From Pseudanabaena sp. BC1403 (GTDB lineage Bacteria; Cyanobacteriota; Cyanobacteriia; Pseudanabaenales; Pseudanabaenaceae), in the NCBI RefSeq assembly GCF_002914585.1, contig NZ_PDDM01000001.1, positions 310,001-374,000 on the forward strand: a stretch of 64,000 bases of DNA, in the 5' to 3' direction. The notes beneath the pieces are model-generated. The model saw only the letters and a program-made list of their open reading frames with translations, made no database searches and was not told the origin of the DNA. Below are positions 35,804-43,895 of this stretch, one piece after another. Each line of letters begins with the position of its first letter. The first letter of the stretch is position 1. Both the position numbers and the translations under genes were made by a program.

Positions 35804-37372
35804 ATGCAAACATTGAGTCCAACCATCTCTCCAACCATCTCTCCAACCATCTCTCCAACTATTTCCAGAACATACAACCCAAGGGGTACTGACGCAGAGA
35901 CTGATTTTTTGCCTGCGATCGCTCACTCTTCAGTCTTGCAAACAGCGTTGGCTGGTTTGGATGCGAGCCTCAATGACGAGCTAGATCGTTATCGCCATTG
36001 GCAGGCAAATGGTCAAACCATCTCATACCTAAATCCTTTTCGACCTCGTGCTGTCTCAACTCAGTCGATCTGGACATCACCAAGTTTATCCGACGCGCTC
36101 TCGCCGATCGCACCAATAACCGATCCAACTACAAGCGATCGGCGGACAATTCAAATGCCTGTAATGCCACCAATAGGGACAGGGTTACCAGCAAATCCAT
36201 CGATTAATATTTCTACTGCCGAGTTAAATAACTTTAAAGGGCTAGAAACTCTCTATAGCCTTGAAAGCATGAATGGTAATGGCTTCGAGCAAGATTTACC
36301 CTATGCTCAAGACATGAATGGCTACGGTGAGCCAAGCGGCATGACTTCACCCACAATGGCAAGAGTATCTGAACCCGATGATGATGATATTTTGCAAAGC
36401 TTTGCCAATGATTATGCAGATGTCTCACAGGAATCTATTGAGCAAGAGGAAACATACCCGATTCCTAGTGCACCAAACGAAAAAGGTGCCTTACGCAGCT
36501 TAATGAATCCAGTGGGGATTATTTCACTATTACTGTTGCTTTGCTCTAGTGCCGCGATCGGCTATCTGATGGTCGATCCATCTGGGGTGATGAAAATGTT
36601 CAAACCTGAGTCACGCACAAAAACTACCCAAACTGATGTTAAAAGCTCAGACTTAGGTAGTGACATTAATTTACAAAACCAGCAGCAAAAAGCCAATGAT
36701 TCAGGACTATCTTTTGTGCCATTTGCTAGTGATAAATCTACCTTATCAAATAATAAATCGTTAACTGATCCTACAGTATCGACCAAAAATCCATTAACTA
36801 AACCATCAACAAAGCCATCAGGCTTATTCGCTCCAAATAGCGCTTTTGTTCCTAGTCCTCCTTTGAGAACTGTGCCATCAACTACATTAACGCCAATTTC
36901 AGCGTCGCCTCTACCTCCCGCTTTAGCACCAGCACCTGTGGAGCGTAGCTATAGTTCACCTAGCAGAAATTACGATTCGGCTCCTGTGCCATCGTATAAT
37001 CCACCTGCTCCCCGCCCTAAAACTAGCAAAGCCAATAGTTCTCCAAGTACAGCTAGATCGACTTCCACAACCACAAGTCGTAATGACACCAACCCTGCGC
37101 CAACGACTGTTTATGTTACTCCGCGTAGCAATACGGCTGTGAAGTATGCTGCACCTTTGTCATCGGCTCCTGCTGCGGCTCCCGCACCAAGTAGCAGCTA
37201 TCGGGTAGTTGTTGAGAATAGCTATGCAGCAAGCGCTCAGCAAGTTGACCGAGATGCTTATGTGCGCCCTAGTGACGGACAAGTACAAGTTGGCTCTTAT
37301 CGAGATGCTAATGCGGCTCAACAACGTATTGAGCAATTGCGCAGTCAGGGCATTCCTGCCAGAATTGAATAA
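35804..37372 (+). CDS. Single-pass membrane protein with C-terminal SPOR-like domain
   Basis: A 522-residue protein. The N-terminus has four SPTI tetrapeptide repeats, then a conserved-looking helical motif (VLQTALAGLDASLNDELDRYRHW, residues about 45-67). One membrane helix lies at about 233-252 (PVGIISLLLLLCSSAAIGYL). The extracytoplasmic part is proline/serine/threonine-rich (about 310-465) and ends with a short SPOR-like segment (VQVGSYRDANAAQQRIEQLRSQGIPARIE, quoted in part: VQVGSYRDANAAQQRIEQL). SPOR domains bind denuded peptidoglycan at septa. The gene follows the sigma-like gene by 10 bp, so it may be an envelope-sensing partner; this is inference. Confidence 0.65.
   Translation: MQTLSPTISPTISPTISPTISRTYNPRGTDAETDFLPAIAHSSVLQTALAGLDASLNDELDRYRHWQANGQTISYLNPFRPRAVSTQSIWTSPSLSDALSPIAPITDPTTSDRRTIQMPVMPPIGTGLPANPSINISTAELNNFKGLETLYSLESMNGNGFEQDLPYAQDMNGYGEPSGMTSPTMARVSEPDDDDILQSFANDYADVSQESIEQEETYPIPSAPNEKGALRSLMNPVGIISLLLLLCSSAAIGYLMVDPSGVMKMFKPESRTKTTQTDVKSSDLGSDINLQNQQQKANDSGLSFVPFASDKSTLSNNKSLTDPTVSTKNPLTKPSTKPSGLFAPNSAFVPSPPLRTVPSTTLTPISASPLPPALAPAPVERSYSSPSRNYDSAPVPSYNPPAPRPKTSKANSSPSTARSTSTTTSRNDTNPAPTTVYVTPRSNTAVKYAAPLSSAPAAAPAPSSSYRVVVENSYAASAQQVDRDAYVRPSDGQVQVGSYRDANAAQQRIEQLRSQGIPARIE
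35816..35863 (+). repeat. 12-bp tandem repeat encoding SPTI x4
   Basis: Four consecutive 12-nt units (CTCCAACCATCT-type; first unit and last unit slightly varied) in frame, encoding Ser-Pro-Thr-Ile four times at the N-terminus of the SPOR protein. Copy number of such in-frame repeats often varies between strains. Confidence 0.85.
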
Positions 37373-37448
37373 AAATTGATAGCATTGTGTATTGTGAAGC
37401 TTTACACAATGCTATCAATGAGATGTTATTCGCGAGACGCAAAAATAT

Positions 37449-37799
37449 ATGAACTTTTTTTTCGATGCGATCGCCTGCGGTTTGTTGGCAGCCTTGACAT
37501 GGATGGGACTGGTATGGATGTCGCCTAATCGCCCAATTGAATCTGGGAAAGCATGGGTACAGGGGGTGGGGTTAGTTGCGATCGCAAATATTTTTGTTTG
37601 GATTGCATTGGTAGGTTTGAATCTACGATTGATTCCTCTATGGGTAATTTGCTTTTTGATGATTAATGCTGCGATCGCGCGTTTAATATTTCCGCTCTGC
37701 GAAGGGATTAAAATTCCCAACATTTGGGCTTTAGTGATTCATCCTGTGGCGATCTCTTTAATGAGTATTTTACTAGGCGGAGCCGTAGGATTTTTATAA
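37449..37799 (+). CDS. Small integral membrane protein of unknown function
   Basis: A 116-residue protein with four hydrophobic segments (about 4-24, 36-58, 60-80, 92-114). Conserved polar spots are WMSPNRPIESGKAWVQG and PLCEGIKIPNIWALVIHP. I do not recognise a family. It lies 76 bp after the SPOR gene on the same strand and could belong to the same transcript. It is followed by a 24-bp palindrome. Confidence 0.55.
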   Translation: MNFFFDAIACGLLAALTWMGLVWMSPNRPIESGKAWVQGVGLVAIANIFVWIALVGLNLRLIPLWVICFLMINAAIARLIFPLCEGIKIPNIWALVIHPVAISLMSILLGGAVGFL

Positions 37800-37858
37800 T
37801 TACAGCGTGCTGCGCTCAAATCCGAAGCGTATTTTTTTGTTCGTTTGCTGGAAATTGA

Positions 37859-37919
37859 TTTAAACCGCAAATAGTGTGAGGTGGCTCTTCGCTCTACCTC
37901 GCACTATTTGCGGTTTAAA
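37859..37919. terminator. 24-bp hairpin between convergent small membrane-protein genes
   Basis: Arms 37859-37882 and 37896-37919, one G-T pair, 13-nt loop with CTCTTCGCTC sequence. It separates the 116-residue and 75-residue membrane-protein genes. Confidence 0.7.
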
Positions 37920-37943
37920 GGGGATTGCATAGTGCTTCGTTTT

Positions 37944-38171
37944 TTATTTGATGGAAAAATTTAGGAATATTAGCATAATGCCAAAGGCTAGCATCCCAAC
38001 GGCAAAAACTGACAAAGCGCTGGTAAATTGTTCTGAGAACTGCATGACTTCTGCGGCAATGACTTCTGGAGTTTTGTAGCGATCAGCCCACCAAAAATAA
38101 CTTAGGGTAAATGCTGCTCCTAAAAACAGGATGACAAATAGAGTGAAACCAATCAAAGGGGTATATACCAT
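37944..38171 (-). CDS. Small two-helix membrane protein
   Basis: A 75-residue protein with two membrane helices (about 5-25 and 50-72) joined by an acidic loop (WWADRYKTPEVIAAEVMQFSEQ). I do not recognise a family. AGGAG-like sequence lies upstream of the ATG. No linked gene suggests a role. Confidence 0.5.
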   Translation of the reverse strand: MVYTPLIGFTLFVILFLGAAFTLSYFWWADRYKTPEVIAAEVMQFSEQFTSALSVFAVGMLAFGIMLIFLNFSIK

Positions 38172-38400
38172 ATACTTTCCAACTCCTCTCTGTGATTTAA
38201 AGTTTAGAAATAGGCAAGCTATTTTTAAACTGGTATTAGTCTAGTCAAGACTTAAGTTGAGTTGGTAGCGATCGCTACTAGCTCAATTGCTTACTATTAT
38301 CAACCTTTAGTCTATCTTTTGTATTGAGCCATGTTTGGATAATTGTTACGTTCAATTACAATTCAGCTCGATCAAATATAGCAATGCAAGTTTTATCCCA

Positions 38401-38492
38401 AAACACAAAGTGGCGCAGCCATTTTGTGTTTTTAAAACCCTTATAGGGTTTGGTTTTTAATTCACAGAAGTGTTGTCACACTTTTGTGAATT
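38401..38492. repeat. Three small adjacent hairpins
   Basis: Hairpin 1: 38401-38414 with 38418-38431 (14 bp, one G-T pair, loop GCA). Hairpin 2: AAACCC/GGGTTT around 38435-38451. Hairpin 3: 38459-38473 with 38478-38492 (15 bp, one G-T pair). They follow one another with almost no spacer. Confidence 0.7.
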
Positions 38493-38503
38493 GGTATTAC
38501 TTA

Positions 38504-38576
38504 GGACAAATCAAAACCCAGAGAAAGAAAGGCGGCGCTTCGCGCCGCCTTTCTTTCTCTGGGTTTTGATTTGTCC
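38504..38576. repeat. 35-bp perfect palindrome
   Basis: Arms 38504-38538 and 38542-38576 pair perfectly with a TTC loop closed by GGCGC/GCGCC, the longest perfect stem in the window. It lies 37 bp from the stop codon of the 107-residue secreted protein and would also terminate that gene. Confidence 0.85.
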
Positions 38577-38612
38577 AAGCAATATATTGTGATCATTATA
38601 GAAGTAGCGAAT

Positions 38613-38936
38613 TTAAAAAGCCTTTTGTACCCTTTTAACGAGGTTACTTGAGGTTTGATTATCTGGTCCAGCTACAGCAAAGAAAACAACTCCTCGTTTC
38701 GCTTCACAGCGTATTGATACACTGTAGTTGCCATTGACTCCGAATGCTCCATTAGCAAGGGGCTCAAAGTTGCGATCAAAGCCAGAGTCTTTGGCAGCTA
38801 TTTCTGCTCTTCTGATACAAGCATCTTGGCTAATAGAAACATATTTTACGTGATTAAAAATGATCGGATATTGTGCCATTGCCATTGCAGGAAAGGCAAA
38901 AATACTCAGGATTGGTAACACTTTTAGATAGTTCAT
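38613..38936 (-). CDS. Small secreted protein of unknown function
   Basis: A 107-residue protein with a signal peptide (LKVLPILSIFAFPAMAMA, cleavage before QYPI). The mature part has two cysteines (DACIRRAEIAA and SIRCEAKRG), which probably form a disulfide. I do not recognise the family; the pattern resembles small periplasmic proteins of other cyanobacteria only in general character. Confidence 0.55.
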   Translation of the reverse strand: MNYLKVLPILSIFAFPAMAMAQYPIIFNHVKYVSISQDACIRRAEIAAKDSGFDRNFEPLANGAFGVNGNYSVSIRCEAKRGVVFFAVAGPDNQTSSNLVKRVQKAF

Positions 38937-39035
38937 GATGCCTTTTAAAGTTGATGTTTACTTCAGATCTCATTAAAACCTGTATTGCAAAAAACTGATT
39001 TTACATTCAAATTTTATTAACCAGCAATAATATTT

Positions 39036-39983
39036 CTAAAAAGTGTGATATGAGATCGCGATCCATTCGTCAATTTGAGCGCGATCGCATACTGTAAAAC
39101 CTGCCTCAATCATTGCCGAAGTTACATCTTCTTCGCGATCGCTGGTATAACCTGCGGTGATTAAGATTCCTGAATGTGTAGAAGTATTGCGTAAAGCTTT
39201 GTAAAATTCAGCGGCGAGAGAAATATGCACTCGCGCAAAAATATTTGCCGCGATGAGATCGAACTGTCCATTAGCCTTGATTTCAGTGACTGACTCAATG
39301 CTATCACCACCCATCCAATGCCCTAATTGGCTAGCACTACCAAGACTTGCTTTTGTGACAGTGACCTGTGATGAGACTTGGTTCCGTTCCACTGCGTCTT
39401 GAGTGGCGGATACGGCAATGTGATCGTTATCGATCGCTAAGACATTTGCACCAAGTTTTGCTAGAGCCACGCTTAAGATCCCTGAGCCTGAGCCAAGATC
39501 GAGGGCATAAAATGATGGCTGAGTGTACCGTTCTATTAGTTGTAAACTAAGGATGGTAGCGGGATGGAGACCACTGCCAAAGGCAAGACTATTTTGGAGA
39601 CGGAGAACAATCTCTTGGGAATTGCTAGGTTGATAATCAGAGTTAGCAGATAGAATTACAAAGCGATCGCCTATATGTCGAATCAAAGCATTTTCGAGAT
39701 TCTGTTCTATTTTAGTTGGCTTCTGATCAAGTACAAAGGTTTGTAATTCGCTAGTCATGCCTGTGCGATGGAGTGGCTTGAGGATAGCTGCGATCGCATC
39801 TATGCGCTGATAGATTTGGGTGTCTTCAGGCAGATACATTTGGATCGTGAATGTCCATTTAGCTGGAGAATCTCTATATTCGCTAATATGGATATCTTCG
39901 GCGGCGATCTCATTGGCAAGTAATGTACAAACCCAATCCACGGCTTCATTGGTGGTATCGAGGCTCAATTCTATCCATGACAT
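39036..39983 (-). CDS. prmA: Ribosomal protein L11 methyltransferase
   Basis: A 315-residue class I SAM methyltransferase with N-terminal L11-binding domain starting MSWIELSLDTTNEAVDWVCTLL. Motif I is ALDLGSGSGILSVALAKLG, motif II is VLAIDNDHIAV, and the substrate motif is DLIAANIFARVH (NxPY-like motif is NIFA here, as in PrmA). LAFGSGLHPATILSLQLIE is also typical. It trimethylates L11. It lies 53 bp downstream of agmatine deiminase on the same strand, separated by a palindromic hairpin. Confidence 0.92.
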   Translation of the reverse strand: MSWIELSLDTTNEAVDWVCTLLANEIAAEDIHISEYRDSPAKWTFTIQMYLPEDTQIYQRIDAIAAILKPLHRTGMTSELQTFVLDQKPTKIEQNLENALIRHIGDRFVILSANSDYQPSNSQEIVLRLQNSLAFGSGLHPATILSLQLIERYTQPSFYALDLGSGSGILSVALAKLGANVLAIDNDHIAVSATQDAVERNQVSSQVTVTKASLGSASQLGHWMGGDSIESVTEIKANGQFDLIAANIFARVHISLAAEFYKALRNTSTHSGILITAGYTSDREEDVTSAMIEAGFTVCDRAQIDEWIAISYHTF

Positions 39984-40005
39984 AATTAATGTGCTCTCAA
40001 AAAAT

Positions 40006-40040
40006 ATAGGAAATTCAGCGCTAAGCGCTGAATTTCCTAT
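40006..40040. terminator. 16-bp hairpin between aguA and prmA
   Basis: Perfect arms 40006-40021 and 40025-40040 with loop TAA closed by GCGC. The TAG stop of aguA (40039-40037) is in the right arm, so the hairpin lies between two co-directional genes and may attenuate readthrough into prmA. Confidence 0.75.
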
Positions 40041-41050
40041 TTAGGCTGGTGACAGGTAATGCAATGGAATGCACCGCCGCCAAGGAGAATATGTTTGGCT
40101 GACAGACCGATTGCTTTGCGATCGGGGAAATACTTGGCGATTTCCTGAACTGCTAGCTCATCATTAGCAGAACCATAGACAGGAATAATTACGCTGTCAT
40201 TGGAGATATAGAAATTGAGATAACTTGCGGGCATGATTTCGCCTTCTTCATCAAGAACAAGATTGGGAGAAGGGATTTTCACTACATCCAATTTCCGTCC
40301 CTTGGCATCAGTCATGGCTTCTAATTGTGCAGCGATATGATTGAGTACTTGATAATTGGGATCGTCCTCTGAGGTTGGTTGCATACACATGACCGTATGC
40401 GGTGCGATGAAACGTGCGATCGTGTCTATATGTCCGTCGGTATGGTCATTGAGTAGTCCTTCATCGATCCAAAGAATCTTTTCGACTCCTAAGGCATTTT
40501 TTAATCCAGACTCGATCGCATCTTGATTCATATGTGGATTGCGATTGGGATTGAGTAAACATTGCTTAGTGGTGAGGCAGGTTCCTTCGCCATCAACTTC
40601 GATCGCACCACCTTCGAGTACCCATTCAAATTCAAACGCAGGAATATCTAGCGTTTGGAGAATATTCTCGGCTACGCGATCGTCATGTTCGAGCAGATAT
40701 TTGCCACCCCAACCGTTCCATTGAAAACACAAAGCTCCTAATTTCCCATCTGCATTTTTGATATAGATGGGGGTGATATCGCGCATCCAGATGTCTCCAA
40801 AGGGAATCTGATGGAATCGCACAGGTAAATCGCCGAGAAGTTCCTTTGCTAAAGTGGCAGTTTCTGCTAACACTAGTATTTCTAGCTTTTCGGATGTGGC
40901 GATCGCTTTGGCAAGGGCGACAAATTCCGCTTGGACGATATCGAGATATTCTAACCACAGGTCACGATGGCTGGGGAAGGCTAGCCAACAGGCTTGGTGG
41001 GGTTGCCATTCGGCTGGCTGTGTATAGCCCAAGTTTTTTGGGTGATCCAT
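40037..41050 (-). CDS. aguA: Agmatine deiminase
   Basis: A 337-residue protein of the pentein (guanidino-modifying) superfamily. Motifs are FGDIWMRDITPI, FEWVLEGGAIEVDGEGTCLTT, NDHTDGHIDTIARF and the C-terminal GGGAFHCITCHQP with catalytic Cys330. It converts agmatine to N-carbamoylputrescine plus ammonia in the plant-like putrescine pathway used by cyanobacteria. The usual partner N-carbamoylputrescine amidase is not in the window. Its stop codon is inside a hairpin. Confidence 0.92.
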   Translation of the reverse strand: MDHPKNLGYTQPAEWQPHQACWLAFPSHRDLWLEYLDIVQAEFVALAKAIATSEKLEILVLAETATLAKELLGDLPVRFHQIPFGDIWMRDITPIYIKNADGKLGALCFQWNGWGGKYLLEHDDRVAENILQTLDIPAFEFEWVLEGGAIEVDGEGTCLTTKQCLLNPNRNPHMNQDAIESGLKNALGVEKILWIDEGLLNDHTDGHIDTIARFIAPHTVMCMQPTSEDDPNYQVLNHIAAQLEAMTDAKGRKLDVVKIPSPNLVLDEEGEIMPASYLNFYISNDSVIIPVYGSANDELAVQEIAKYFPDRKAIGLSAKHILLGGGAFHCITCHQPK

Positions 41051-41260
41051 GACGATTGTGGTGTTGTTAATAATCCATCGAAAATCCTACCTTTATTTTG
41101 GGCGATCGCGCTATCGACAATGCTACTTGTCCTAGAAAACTTAGAAAACAGGACATAAAAGCATTATTCTAAAAATAGTGGGTGTGATTGGTTGTTTTCG
41201 TTTTTGTTTTTAGCCTTGCAGATATCTACATAGTTCGGGTTCGTAACCTAAGAAATAACA

Positions 41261-41899
41261 ATGAGTAAAGTTAATACAGAGATTCGTTTGCTTCTAAATT
41301 TGTGGGGCTTAGGAAATGGGCAAGGGCTAGTCAAGAAAAGTGAGCTTTTGCGCCCCTATAAAGGTAAGGAAAAGAAAGCTGTTTATGAAGTTAGTTTGAA
41401 TGATCTTGCTGATCGTGGTGCGATCGCATTGACGATGGATAAAAAAGTGCCGAAGCTGTCGTTGACGGATGCGGGTTCGCAACAGTTGGCAAATGGTTTG
41501 CTGTCGCCAGATTTTGGGTTTGAGGGACAGTTGGTGGGTAGTCGGTTGGCGAATGCGGCTTTGAGATGGTTTAGGCAATATCAAGGTGTTGCTGTAAATG
41601 CTGAAGCGATCGCGCCTAAGATCTCGACCTACGATGAGTTTAAGGTTGTGGCGATCGAAACCTATAAACAACTCAACCGAGATTATAACCTCAGTAATCT
41701 TGTGCCAATTTATCAAATCAGAAGAGCGATCGGCGATCGCGTAACTCGCACGCAATTCAATGACTGGATGCTAGAAATGCAGTCAAAAGATATTTTGCAG
41801 CTTATTACAGGTTTGGTTACAGATCTTACTCCAGACAAAGAACGTGACTCAATTACAACCGAATTGGGCGGATTGCGCTACTATGCCAAGCTTCTATAG
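41261..41899 (+). CDS. Winged-helix-like protein, first gene of a three-gene cassette
   Basis: A 212-residue soluble protein. Residues about 1-75 look like a winged-helix domain: helix EIRLLLNLWGLG, helix KKAVYEVSLNDLADRGAI, then a wing with KVPKLSLTDAGSQQLANGL. A second small helical domain is at 95-212 (NAEAIAPKISTYDEFKVVAIETYKQL, IYQIRRAIGDRVTRTQFNDW). I know no named family. It is 54 bp upstream of the ATPase gene on the same strand. The likely job is DNA or protein recognition for the ATPase-nuclease pair, which is inference. Confidence 0.65.
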   Translation: MSKVNTEIRLLLNLWGLGNGQGLVKKSELLRPYKGKEKKAVYEVSLNDLADRGAIALTMDKKVPKLSLTDAGSQQLANGLLSPDFGFEGQLVGSRLANAALRWFRQYQGVAVNAEAIAPKISTYDEFKVVAIETYKQLNRDYNLSNLVPIYQIRRAIGDRVTRTQFNDWMLEMQSKDILQLITGLVTDLTPDKERDSITTELGGLRYYAKLL

Positions 41900-41953
41900 A
41901 GAAACATTAGATCTGAGGTAATTAAATTAAAAAATAATAAAAAGAGGTTTGTA

Positions 41954-43867
41954 ATGTCTACACCGTCATCATTTGATGAACTTTACGAAGTAATCAATAA
42001 GAATAATCCCTTTGATGTGCCGCCAATTGTCACTGGGCAAGATATTTGGAATGGGAGTTTTCCTGATTTAACGACTTTAAATGCTCATGCCTCAGATGCC
42101 GTTTTTGAAGTGATTGAGCAAGTCCGATCAGGTAAACCCAAAGTCACTTCTCTTGCATTCAGTGCAGAAATCGGTGTGGGAAAAAGCCATTTGGTTAGGC
42201 GAATTCGTCAACGTTTGCAAGCAGATAAAAGCGCTTTTTTTGTTTACGCAAACAAGTATGGTGATTTGAACTTGATTCACTATCAATTTCGACAGATTTT
42301 AGCAGACAGCTTAAAACAGTCAAATGGACAGGGAATAACCCAGTGGCAAGAGCTAGCTGCGGCAATGGTTAACCAAGTCGTTTCCAGTAAAAAACCTGCA
42401 TTAGAGCTAGTTGAAAAATTCCCCCTAGCCTTGGCAAAAAACCACGATCTGATTGACAGACTGACAAATGCCATTCTTAAAGCCAAACCTAAAGTTGGAG
42501 ATCCTGACATTGTTAGAGCTATTCTATGGACATTAGGCGATTCTGCTCATGCGCCTTTTGCAATTAGATGGCTTGCTGGCAAAGAGTTAGCGGATGCTAA
42601 AGCAAAGGAGCTAGGGCTTCCAAATTCGACTAGGGAGATAAAATTATTAGAGGCAGATGCACTCAGTGCGTCGCTGGAGATTATCAGTATAGCCTCTGAT
42701 TACAACCCTATCTTAATATGTTTCGATGAGCTAGAAGGACTAGAAGTTAACGAGGCTGGTTACTTCAAGTCTCAAGTTGTTGCTGGACTTGTCAAAGATT
42801 TATTTGATGCAATTGAGCAGTCTGATGTCACCAAAGGCGTTGCTATCTTATCTGTTATCCCTCCTGCTATTTGGGAGCAACTTCTAAAGGGGATAGGTTT
42901 AGGAATAGCAGATAGACTTTCTTCAAAACATCCCGAACCTCTTGACCTAAAGTATGCAGACGGGGAAGCTGTTGTCAGCATTGTGGATCTTTGGCTTCAA
43001 GATTTTTATCAATCTCACAACCTTGTACCACCAAACCCTGTGTTTCCTTTTGAGGAAGAGAAACTGAGGTCTTTGGGAAGCGAAAAGCCGACTATCAGAG
43101 CATTGTTGAAATGGTGTCGTGATAACTTTAGAGTCTCCCCACAACCTGTTAACCAGAAAGACTTGATTCAAAAAGCCTATGAAAGAGAATTATCTCAAGA
43201 TGGTGAAGATTTCTTGGATGACAGTGAACTTATCGCCAGAGCGATCTATCTTGGATTGACGACCCTCAGAGGACAAACAATTGAGAATGTTCTGATTCAA
43301 GATGTCACAAATCAAATTAAGCCTGTCAAAGAAAATAATAGATCGATTCAATTTAAGATTATTGCAACGGAGAATGGTAAAGAAGAGGTGATCGGTGTTG
43401 CTGTAATTCAGCATACTCATGGGCTGACTGTCGGCTCAAGGATGAATAAGCTGACAATGTATGACACATTTAAGCTTACTCGTGGCTGCATGATTCGCTC
43501 ACAAGATCGTAAGATCAAAAAATATTGGGAAGCACACAATTTGCGAATTAAACTTGATCAGATGGGTGGTGAATTTATCCATCTAGAAGCTGAACAAGTA
43601 AAGCCGCTTATTGCGATTCTTGCTGTGTATGACAAGCGCGAAGGTTACGGTGTCAGCGAAGATGCTATCTCAACCTTTATTGCTGATTCACAAATTGCTT
43701 TCAATAATCTCCTGATTAGAGACATCTTAAGCAATCCTGCAAATGTAATTCCTGATGATGACAGTGAGGCTGAACCAGTAATTGAGAATGAAAGTGATGA
43801 AGTAAAACCAACCTTTATTGATATTACTGATGAAGTTAATATTGATATCGATAGCTTTCTTGAATAA
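41954..43867 (+). CDS. ORC/Cdc6-like P-loop ATPase, second gene of the cassette
   Basis: A 637-residue AAA-type ATPase. Walker A is AEIGVGKSH (71-79; the first Gly of the motif is replaced), Walker B is ILICFDEL (253-260), and a sensor-like stretch VAILSVIPPAIWEQL (297-311) is followed by Arg321 in ADRLSSK. The segment DLFDAIEQS and the large C-terminal part (400-637) resemble the layout of ORC/Cdc6- or BrxD-like ATPases with a C-terminal winged-helix region, but no exact family is recognised. The C-terminus is acidic. I find no HIP1 octamer in the gene, unlike most neighbours, which suggests recent acquisition. An SD AAAGAGG precedes ATG 41954. Confidence 0.75.
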   Translation: MSTPSSFDELYEVINKNNPFDVPPIVTGQDIWNGSFPDLTTLNAHASDAVFEVIEQVRSGKPKVTSLAFSAEIGVGKSHLVRRIRQRLQADKSAFFVYANKYGDLNLIHYQFRQILADSLKQSNGQGITQWQELAAAMVNQVVSSKKPALELVEKFPLALAKNHDLIDRLTNAILKAKPKVGDPDIVRAILWTLGDSAHAPFAIRWLAGKELADAKAKELGLPNSTREIKLLEADALSASLEIISIASDYNPILICFDELEGLEVNEAGYFKSQVVAGLVKDLFDAIEQSDVTKGVAILSVIPPAIWEQLLKGIGLGIADRLSSKHPEPLDLKYADGEAVVSIVDLWLQDFYQSHNLVPPNPVFPFEEEKLRSLGSEKPTIRALLKWCRDNFRVSPQPVNQKDLIQKAYERELSQDGEDFLDDSELIARAIYLGLTTLRGQTIENVLIQDVTNQIKPVKENNRSIQFKIIATENGKEEVIGVAVIQHTHGLTVGSRMNKLTMYDTFKLTRGCMIRSQDRKIKKYWEAHNLRIKLDQMGGEFIHLEAEQVKPLIAILAVYDKREGYGVSEDAISTFIADSQIAFNNLLIRDILSNPANVIPDDDSEAEPVIENESDEVKPTFIDITDEVNIDIDSFLE

Positions 43868-43895
43868 ACACTACAACTTTGTTAGATAAGTTTTT

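Larger units (their letters stand above)
38172..38612. other. Intergenic region filled by a cluster of hairpins
   Basis: This 441-bp region contains four successive palindromes (see entries at 38401-38492 and 38504-38576) and AT-rich flanks. No open reading frame is supported. The start of the cluster (AATATAGCAATGCAAGTTTT, 38376-38395) resembles the sequence before the hairpins at 34265-34290 (TATAGCAATACAAATTTTGC), which suggests a second element family. Confidence 0.65.

Noticed and set aside
35816-35863. Short tandem repeats that could suggest a CRISPR array
   Set aside because: The units are 12 nt, contiguous, in frame and encode SPTI; there are no spacers. No CRISPR array or cas gene is visible in the window.
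37859-37919. A small RNA gene at the hairpin between the two membrane-protein genes
   Set aside because: The stem fits a bidirectional terminator between convergent genes and no promoter-like sequence is evident.
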